64,000 bases of DNA, taken from assembly GCA_951799445.1 (NCBI GenBank), contig OX637293.1:22630001-22694000 (forward strand), given 5' to 3'. The translations under genes were made by a program, and so were the position numbers. Below are positions 57,501 through 64,000 of the stretch, piece by piece (position 1 is the first letter of the stretch; each line of letters begins with the position of its first letter). The notes under the pieces are model-generated. The model worked only from the letters and a program-made list of their open reading frames with translations. It did not search any database and was not told the origin of the DNA. The stretch comes from Pseudisothecium myosuroides. Lineage: Eukaryota > Streptophyta > Bryopsida > Hypnales > Lembophyllaceae.

Positions 57501-60235
57501 TAAGAAACAATCATTGACAGTACCTACCAAGCCGTAGGAACTAGCGGCAAGGAGGTGCTGTCAAACCACTTTTCCGCACAACCCTCCTCCAGATTCGAGT
57601 CATCTGATCATCTGCCAAGTGTTATCTTCCATGTCAAATGTAGCAATTATGTAGCAGTCAAAGTATCAATCCCTACCTATGTTATGAAATGAAGGTATCG
57701 GTTATCACTTACAACCATACTTGTTCAAAGCAAGCGAAAAACACTGTCCACGAACACAGAATTTGCGTTGTACGGAATTAGAAAAGTGTAGAAAGCTCGT
57801 CATCTCATCATAAATCTATCAAAAAACAAGATTTCACCTGTACACGTTGGCGTGCTTCTGGAAAGTCATCCAAGTATTTTAGAACCCAAGGAATTAAAGC
57901 AGCCGTTGCATTAGAAACAGCAAACAACATTCCCATCGTCATGCAACATATCTCGTCATCCGGAACTTCAACAGGCTCCCTAATGCTCATAAGAGCATTG
58001 AATACGTCATCCTCTTGGATACCAGCTTTCCTTCTCTTGGAGATTGCACTTTGAATGCGCGATACAAGTGCTTGTTTGGCCTGATTCAACAATTCCATGA
58101 GGTGGACAACACAGTTGGTTCATGCAGGAAATTTTAAAGCTAGAGTCATGTCAAATAGACACGGAGACGTCTATCAAAGGGGTGACGCCCTTGTATATAG
58201 CCCTCAAAGAAGCTCAACTTAAGATATCGAGGACTGCTTTAAGATTTCAAACTCTGTGAAACCAAGAAGAGCATAAATAGACTCACAAACAACCTCGAAT
58301 ATTAATATCTCAGGTGAATATCTCAATGTTCATGAGCAAGTTGCAACTTGAATCGCCCCTCCCTGAAAACAATAGATATTCTAAGATCGACTCATGACTT
58401 GCAGACTCAATATTGTCTTCGAATTTTGCAGCAACATCCGGTTCTACTTGGTTCAGTATCCAGAACATTAGAAGACTAATTATGACTAAAAAGGCTGGAA
58501 ATGCTCTGGGAAACACACCTTCAATGCCTTGGTGGAAACCGAATCCAGGAAAATTGATGGGTAAACTCGCCAGTCCTGTAACGCAGGACATTTCGTTCCT
58601 GATTTGGTCCATTTCCTGAGAGCCCGGTTCGACATCCCTCCAAATAGTTTGCATCCCCGCATTAAATGTAAACTGCAGACAGTTCAAATTTTCAATAGGA
58701 GTACCATCATCATATCAAATAACCCTCAAAGGGGTCAGTCTGCATATATCATCGTGGAACATCTGATGACGATGAACATTAACAATGAACAGTGAGCTTT
58801 CACTGTCATAACCGTTCTGTTTAAGAGAAAAAATCTAAAAGCTGTATGCACTGCAGAGAAAAATTTCGTGAATAACGAACGATACATAGCATGTTATGTC
58901 GATTTATAATGAGAGTTTAGGGAAAACATTTCTAAGACATATAATCCGCACCCTCATACGTGCCACTCGGTCCTTAAAAGTGCACAAAGCCATGTGCACA
59001 AACTCTTGCTTACCTAAACATTTTTCAATATTACAGCCATTGTTATTCTAACATGCAATTGAAAGCTAGAGGACGTAGACGGCTGTCCTGCTGCTTCCCA
59101 ATATCTTTGATGACCATTTTTGCGCAAACACCACACGATAAGAATTTGTGCTTAACGCACACATTGAACAAACTGGGTGATAATTTGAGCACATATCATA
59201 TAATCAAGAGAGCAGTATAGTTCATAAACGTTGAATGTCTTCCAAGAAAACGTTGCACCACTGACCTTGTGCAACTCCTCCACCGAGTTCACCACAGCTT
59301 GATTCTCCCAAGACTTGACAGTTTTCTCGGCCACGGAGCTGATAAACGGGACCTTCTTCTGAAGCTCATCTCCTGAGGCAGCAGAAAGTACAATCTTTCT
59401 GATTTGGGTGCCCCAACCGGCAAATCTTTCCGGATCGAGAAGTCGAGTAAACTGCACGGGATAGACTTCCGAAAAAGATGCATGGCCAGTCGAAAGAATG
59501 AACTTGATGGTTTCAGGCGAACTGATTACCGTGTACGTTGTGCCCATCAATGACATGGTAAAAGGATCTCCATATCTAAACACCCAAACAATCAGAGAAT
59601 GAGACATGAAAATGGCGGGTAATAGCACAGCCCAAGTCTCGAAAGTTAAAGCACGGAAAGAGTTACGGAAGTAAAACCTTCTCTCAAACAAGATCCTTTG
59701 CCATGAGTAAATGTTACAATCCAGAATCTAGGGACGAGGGCAATGCCGAACAACTAAAAATCAAAGCCTGCACACGGTTTTACTCACTCACAGAATAAAA
59801 TTGCAAAAATTCATGACTTTTTTGTATGCTATTCAAACATTCCATAGGTATTTTAACTTATCCATACGGTATCAAACAACACAAATTATAGTTAGTGCGG
59901 TGGAATCCACTTGAAAAATGAAAAAAAAGACGGAAATTGAAAGACTAACACTCTACTAAGAAAATCACTCAAAATAGCTGAAAGCCAGGGGACAGAGTTT
60001 CCTACTGTGAAGGCAAAAAAAAACCGGCAAAAAAAAACCCGTTTGTCCCAAACAACAGTGAGTGATGAATTGAGAAGAACCTGGCCAAGCGGTCAAGAAG
60101 GAATTCACGAGGTCCTCGATTGAATAGAACACTGTCACCGAGAATGCCCTTGAACACTCCAATGCAGACTGTTGCCAGGATTATCAACGCTGTCAGCATC
60201 CATACAACCTCCAACGCCATATCGCTGACCTGCAT
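54569..60235 (-). pseudogene. Cytochrome P450, CYP85 clan, copy B (inactivated paralogue of copy A)
   Basis: Exon-by-exon paralogue of the P450 at 29981-35186: E1 60081-60235, E3 59266-59575, E4 58519-58672, E5 57838 to about 58098, E6 57180-57269, E7 56861-56939, E8 56212-56318, E9 55589-55707, E10 54569-54665 (stop TAA). Splice borders are preserved. Three lesions mark it as dead. E4 carries one extra base near 58531-58535 that shifts the frame. The K-helix Glu is AAG, Lys (56928-56930, KILR). The heme-ligand Cys is TGG, Trp (55654-55656, LGQGPHLWPG), and the Phe that opens that loop is Leu. The I-helix reads FAVSNAT, also without the acid. A 737-bp Harbinger-type element sits about 290 bp upstream of the start, and an intron segment is inverted relative to copy A. 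Loss of the axial thiolate excludes normal P450 chemistry; what is inferred is only that the gene is a recent pseudogene. Confidence 0.85.
55029..55274. mobile_element. MITE (246 bp), CATTAGAAG family, downstream of P450 copy B
   Basis: Ends CATTAGAAGACATTTGAGG and the complement of CATTAGAGGAGATTTGAGG. It interrupts the older ~130-bp palindromic MITE that follows exon 9 in the P450 copies (compare 30337-30463). Confidence 0.75.
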
Positions 60236-60520
60236 CATAAGCGTTCGCCTAGTAAGCAATCCATAAACTCAACGAGGCAACTAGTACAGGGTTGCAGAGA
60301 GGTTAAACTACAGTAAACTACATCCACAACCAACAATCTTTTCCCACTGAGAGTTCAAACCCACGGCTCCAGATGAAATACTCCCGTCTCTCTCCACTTT
60401 CGTCATAGCCAAGCTCTAAGTACTCTTCCACTTCAAACCCCAAACAGTACAGCAACATTCCCCCGTACTCCAAATGGGACAACTCTCATTCCATTCCTCA
60501 TCCTGTCCATACTCATCTCA

Positions 60521-61257
60521 GAGCATCGCCACCTTTTCCCTTCAAACAGGGCCGGGGAGATGGGTTGGTCCGAGCCCTCCACGTCCGGGGCTTGTTTTGG
60601 CCGGGGAGCACCCAACCATCCCTACCTTGAGGACACGGCCACATGCTTTAATGCCATTGCTTTGATGGTGGGTTGTCAGGGTCATTGGACTTTGGGAGTT
60701 AAGGGAAAAACATTGTACCAAGATAAATTTGAGACGAAGATGTGAACTTCAATTTGCTTGGGAATTGTAGATCCAAAAAATGTACTTTTGGATCTACATC
60801 CACACATTTGAAAACTTTATGTTTAAAGAATTTTAAATATTGATTTGAAAAATGAATAATATAAGTAAGTTTTTTTAAACAAGGTTGTGATTGGCTCCAA
60901 AACAAGATGCTACATAATTTCTACATCTCTAATCCAAATGGAATGAATGAAAGCTTTTCATGAAGACAAAAATATAATCTACGAGATACAAATAAAAAAA
61001 TAATTCAAATACTACAAGTTGTAAAAAAGTAAACCAAATCCTTTAATGATTTGGCAGACTTAACTTACTTCAACTGTAGATTGTCAAGTTTGTTAAAAAA
61101 TTGGGGAGGGAGAGGAAAAATCCTATACCGAGAGAAATTGGAGAAGAAGAAATTGTGAGCTTTAGTCTAGACCAGGTACCCAGTGGGGCCACAATTTGTT
61201 GCCAGCCACATCCAAGCCCGAGCTGAGGAGCTTCCCCATGAATGAGTGGTGATGCTC
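60521..61257. mobile_element. Harbinger-type element (737 bp) upstream of P450 copy B
   Basis: The left end GAGCATCGCCACC and the right end GTGGTGATGCTC are inverted. TCA flanks both sides (60518-60520, 61258-61260). The equivalent site upstream of P450 copy A (about 35460-35470, CTCATCTCACAGCACTC) is unfilled. The left half is GC-rich, unlike its surroundings. It lies about 290 bp upstream of the copy B start codon. Confidence 0.85.
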
Positions 61258-62499
61258 TCACAACACTCACATACAAAAACCTTCACATGACTTTAAAAAT
61301 GTCATAATCTCCTTTCAAAAACTTAACACTGTAATAATGATGCATTTCACACATCATTGATCAATTGATTTTTGGATGGTTTCTACTACTTTCATGAAAG
61401 ACGTCCACATTTACATAAATTCTTGTCTTCACCTCTAAAGCCCTGAACACTAGACCTTGGCAAAAAAAACAGCCGCAACAGCGGTCAGGAGAAGCTCTGC
61501 AAATGACGACTAAGAGCTACACACTAAACTTCAACTCAGTGGACAACGAAGCCAGGCGAGTTCCGTTTGCGTCCTGCTGTCAACACGAGCTCAGCACACA
61601 ATGTTCCGAGCCAACACAAGAAAACTTGAATCGCAGCAGAATCAAGAGAAGAAACCTTCACAGATCCTCTGTGCAAGCGAGCAAGCAGCAAGTGAGCAGC
61701 AACAATCTTCAACGAGTAAGCAGCAAGCGGGCAGCAGCGATCTCCAGCGAGTGAAAAAATTTCACAGGTCCTCCGACCTTCACAGCACCAAGCACAAGGG
61801 TGAAGGAAGCAAGCCTCCTCAAGTATCGGTTCACTTAACTTAAGTTATTACTGTTTTCCAATAACTTACTTGTAGTCACCGTCTCACTGTCCCTGAAGGC
61901 CACAAGTGCTGCATGTCATTTAATTCACAGCGGTTGTCATTCAATTCGTAGCTGCTATCTTACAAGTCTTGGTGTACCCCAACAATAATAGAACGTTTCA
62001 CACATCATTGATCAAGAAAGAATAACCGCAAGTTGACGGGTTCTTTGGAGCTAGAAACCACCTGGAGATTAGATGGAATATGACGGTACCCAAGACGGGC
62101 GCCTTCACGTACAGAAGGCGGTGCATTTCCTGTTTGAATTTCTGGTTAGGTTCTCTGGTTTGATCGTGAGGCCTTGGCTTCCGTTTTAGTTGTCTAAAAA
62201 GTTAAAAAAGTTTCGCCGGGGTTCGTCCTCTGGTTCTCTGTACAGTACTGTTCCGATTTATTGAAGGGAATTGTCCACGTGTTTCAAACAAAACAAAAAA
62301 ATTAAATTGAGATCTGCAAATGAAATCAATCCAGCAGCTTGATTACCTGGGTGCCGCACAGACTGAAACTAGAGAGGAAATTTATCGGCGATGAACTCAA
62401 AGTTAGCTAAGATGAGCTCTCTGGATGTCTGCAACGCAAGGCGAGGACCCTGGGTCCGTGGCTGAGAAACTTACAGAGGTGTAGTAATTGCTTGTGCCT

Positions 62500-64000
62500 G
62501 GCCATCTGCAGCTCAGAATCAGACAGGCAGATCCTCCACCAAAGTCCGTCTGATCAAAGTGAAATCCGCATCCAAAGTGACTGAAGGAATAACTTACTGT
62601 ATGCGCAAGTATGCTTCCTGTCTGTAATATCATTCGAGACTCTGTATGGAATACTTTTTGCACACCAGGCTGTTTGCTTTTCAAGGTGTGGTCAGATGCA
62701 ATTATGTGGTCGTGGAAATCAGGTTTTGGGCTTCCTAGATTTGAATTTGCAGGTTGTTGTTTTCCATGACCCAAACACATTGAGTCCCGTTTGCACACCC
62801 ATTCTGGGTAGCAAACTTGTGCCGGGCAGCAGAAAAAGTGCAGGGATGTTGCAGACCCTGCACTGCACGCTACAGTAAATAATTGACACATGCGATAGCC
62901 TGGCTTGCATATTGAAACTAATGGGCCTATACGTTGTTGATTTAATTCGTGTTTCTAGTTTTAAAATTTTGATTCATGTCTCCCATTATAAAATTTGATT
63001 CATGTTTCTAGGTGTAAATTTGATTCATGTTTTGTTCATTAACTTCAAATCTCCAAATTCATGTTTATACTTAAGATTCAAGTTTACTTCAAAACCTTCA
63101 AATCTCCAATTTCTTGTTAATTAATAAGATTCGTGTTTTTTGTTAAAAAATTTGGTACCTGTTTATTGTTGAAAAAAATATTCATGTTTTCAATACAAAA
63201 TTTTTAATTGATGTCTACTAATATGGAAATTATTCATATTTTTTTAAACACCTTCAATTCTCTAAATTCATATATACTCTTAATTCCTAAAAGACAATGT
63301 AACATTTTTTGGAAATATAGTATTTATTTACAATATAAGTCATCCATTTATAATATAAAAAAAGAATTTTTTTCTTTGAAAATATTATGCAATATGTGGT
63401 AGTACCTTTAATCCCTCAAGGACAAAAAAGACACAATGTATCTTCTTTAAGTTCTCAATAGCAAATTCTTGGTTGGGTGAAACAAATCTCAATACTTTGT
63501 AAAGTAGGATCTTGAAGAATAAGAAGTTTACATATATGATGCATTTTCCAATTTTCAATATTTGAATAAAAGATAAATTTATAAATTTATAAAAAAATGT
63601 ATAATAGAGAAAAGGAGAAAATATAATGTTTTTCCAATGAAAGGAGGAGTAGAGATGGAAAAAAACATTTTCTTGGACCTTTCTAGTCTTCATTCTACAC
63701 AAACAAAGAAGATTATTTAGAGAATGGTTTTAAATTTTTTGTTATTCTCAATTTTAAAAAAAAAAAATTCAATCTAGTATAATTAAGAAAACAAAATAAT
63801 TAGAATGATTCCAAATTTTTAAGATTTTTTAAGCATTATGGTAATAATATCAATTGTTAAATTTCAAAAATTGATGCTTATATAACATTATAAATTTTTT
63901 GTAGGATCCAATTTGGTCGGTTTGGATTTTCTACTTCTATTTGAAAATGTGTACAACTTTGAAAGAGATTTTTATTTCTTAAATTTAAAAAAATGTTATA
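62500..64000. other. Terminal spacer, no gene seen
   Basis: 62500-62900 is GC-balanced with an open frame on the minus strand (62403-62891) that shows no motif and overlaps the duplicated upstream block. From 62940 on the sequence is AT-rich, with repeated GATTCATGTTT motifs (62970-63060). Confidence 0.45.

Overview
The window is nuclear DNA of a land plant. It is AT-rich and gene-poor, its coding regions are broken by short introns with GT-AG ends, and the space between them is packed with small inverted-repeat transposons (MITEs) and relics of larger DNA transposons. No rRNA, tRNA, CRISPR array or prokaryotic operon was seen. The host species cannot be named from the sequence alone.

The recurring gene is a cytochrome P450 of the plant CYP85 clan; the C-terminal half reads most like the CYP707/CYP716 side of the clan. 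It occurs four times. Copy A (29981-35186, minus) has ten exons, most of which can be joined with consistent phases, and keeps the heme cysteine and the K-helix ExxR. Copy B (54569-60235, minus) is a full-length paralogue with a 1-bp frameshift, Glu to Lys in the K-helix and Trp in place of the heme cysteine. Two 3' fragments with exons 8-10 only (2650-4406 minus; 15027-17843 plus) lie in the two arms of a large interrupted inverted duplication between about 1.4 and 18.5 kb. Upstream and downstream flanks were copied with the genes (about 5.5-7.4, 13.9-14.9, 35-41 and 60-62.5 kb), so the window records repeated duplication of one P450 locus followed by decay.

The rest is mobile DNA. There is a 2.3-kb pogo/Tigger-type element with a broken DDE_1 transposase (26538-28861) and a 312-bp deletion derivative of it (41574-41885). 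A hAT-like transposase relic lies at about 49.97-51.41 kb, and an element with roughly 240-bp terminal inverted repeats at 43727-48356. Smaller elements include two nearly identical 564-bp elements with 8-bp target duplications, several CACTA-type elements with 3-bp duplications, three GAG(C/T)ATC-ended Harbinger/Tourist-type elements, Emigrant-like pogo MITEs, a MITE with a 10-bp duplication, two ~0.9-kb elements with CCYCTAAAGG ends at TTAA-like sites, a tandem pair of 1.47-kb elements, several long palindromes and a 5'-truncated LINE end. Because the P450 loci and other segments are duplicated, many insertions can be compared with an unfilled paralogous site inside this same window.

The P450 genes are the only candidates for a cellular function. 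Copy A is the one most likely to encode protein, although its I-helix lacks the usual acid-threonine pair and two of its exon joins could not be resolved.
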